Part shown: in pieces, positions 63,246 to 64,000 of the stretch | Layout of the letters: each line of letters starts with the position of its first letter | How positions within the stretch are numbered: position 1 is the first letter of the stretch | NCBI GenBank assembly: GCA_021613375.1 | Contig: CM038704.1 | Span: forward strand, 3,390,905 to 3,454,904 | Direction: 5' to 3' | DNA length: 64,000 nt | Origin: Megaleporinus macrocephalus | Taxonomy: Eukaryota; Chordata; Actinopteri; Characiformes; Anostomidae | Made by a program: the position numbers and the translations under genes | Notes under the pieces: model-generated | What the model was told of the DNA's origin: nothing | What the model saw: the letters and a program-made list of their open reading frames with translations, nothing else | Database searches by the model: none

Positions 63246-63469
63246 TGTAGAGGGAGATGAACTACACTTGCCCTGGAGTGCAGAGCAGGGCTGCAGCTGT
63301 GAACCAACACAACAAGGCTTGTTGCATAAAACATCTTAGGGCTAAAGTTTCCCCTCCAGAACCCTTGAGGGAAGCTTAGGGGCTGATTTGGGATCAAAAA
63401 TAAGGCCCGATATCACACAGCTGGCAGATACACTTCTGATGCTTCACGTCGAGTGACATGACTCAGGGA

Positions 63470-63562
63470 CACACGAACACAGGACTCATAAAAAGTGTTA
63501 CCTATTTATAATTAACAGATTGTAAAGCATTATGGAACTTGACTATATGACTTTATTAACTC

Positions 63563-63609
<47 letters not shown>

Positions 63610-63700
63610 CAGTGTCATGCATGCAAGTATACCTATTTAATAGCAAGTATACAACAGTACAACAAAAACATATTATTTTTAATGTAAATCAATGGAACCA
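63470..63700. repeat. AT-rich dispersed repeat, further copy
   Basis: ACAGGACTCATAAAAAGTGT, TTATAATTAACAGATTGTAA and (AAT)n at 63563-63607, parallel to 62675-62830. Confidence 0.8.
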
Positions 63701-64000
63701 GACATTTTTTCTACTATTTCTATAAAAATTGAGATGCATGGTTTTCTACATGTTTTTTTTTGGACAGTGATGATATTTCATGCTAAGTTTTATAGATAAC
63801 GAACTGAACAGCCTTGCAGTACAATACCGGATACATACTCCAGCTGGATGATTTGCTCAGCAGATTTTTGTGCTGGTGAGCTGAGGGGAGAGCGGGGCCC
63901 CGGGAGTCTTTAGCGACGCAGTTTGAGCTGGGAGAGTATCGTTCCAGAACTTTCTGTAAAAATCAAGGGCTCCTGTTCGCGTGGGGAACGTTTGATACAG
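63701..64000. other. Flank with no recognised feature
   Basis: Contains the dispersed AATGGAACCAGACAT motif at its left edge, then unique sequence. I looked for the contactin signal-peptide exon here and did not find it. Confidence 0.35.

Noticed and set aside
63880..64000. Possible signal-peptide exon or promoter at the right edge (GC-rich)
   Set aside because: No ATG with a hydrophobic stretch ending in a phase-1 donor that would join the exon at 58866.

Overview
The window looks like vertebrate, almost certainly teleost fish, genomic DNA. The evidence is long introns with clean GT-AG boundaries, one immunoglobulin-superfamily gene split into small exons, abundant Tc1-like transposons, a non-LTR retrotransposon of the fish L2/CR1 type, long (TA)n runs and many minisatellites. 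There is no sign of bacterial gene organisation. Species cannot be fixed from this window.

The only cellular gene I can support is a contactin on the minus strand. Six exons (58731-58866, 31139-31314, 21825-21920, 10304-10507, 4334-4436, 2444-2628, in transcript order) join with matching splice phases into a continuous 900-nt reading frame. It encodes the first three Ig domains of a contactin, closest to contactin-3 among the CNTN3/4/5/6 group as I remember them. The signal-peptide exon lies upstream (not found at 58.9-64 kb), and Ig4-6, the fibronectin domains and the GPI signal lie beyond position 1. The other 63 kb is intron or flank.

Region by region. 1-10.3 kb: the last three exons, with introns filled by a degenerate minisatellite that has captured and copied the 5' part of one exon three times, and an inactivated 3.3-kb LINE. 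10.5-21.8 kb: a long-unit tandem repeat, an 87-copy 20-bp VNTR that grew from the end of an interspersed repeat, and two CA-rich arrays inside a shared short element. 21.9-31.1 kb: a hAT-type MITE with target duplication, a 37-bp array with splice-site-like units, a Tc1-type MITE and a CCAGCA array. 31.3-58.7 kb (the 27-kb first Ig intron): a 4.3-kb CA/ACATCATA satellite, nested MITEs, two Tc1 elements, and two tandem arrays whose units come from LINE reverse-transcriptase sequence. 58.9-64 kb: microsatellites, Tc1 and LINE remnants, AT-rich dispersed repeats.

The most notable pattern is not a protein system. Several arrays here can be traced to a piece of a transposable element or of an exon that was then amplified in tandem, so the locus is a compact record of satellite birth from dispersed elements inside the introns of one neuronal adhesion gene.
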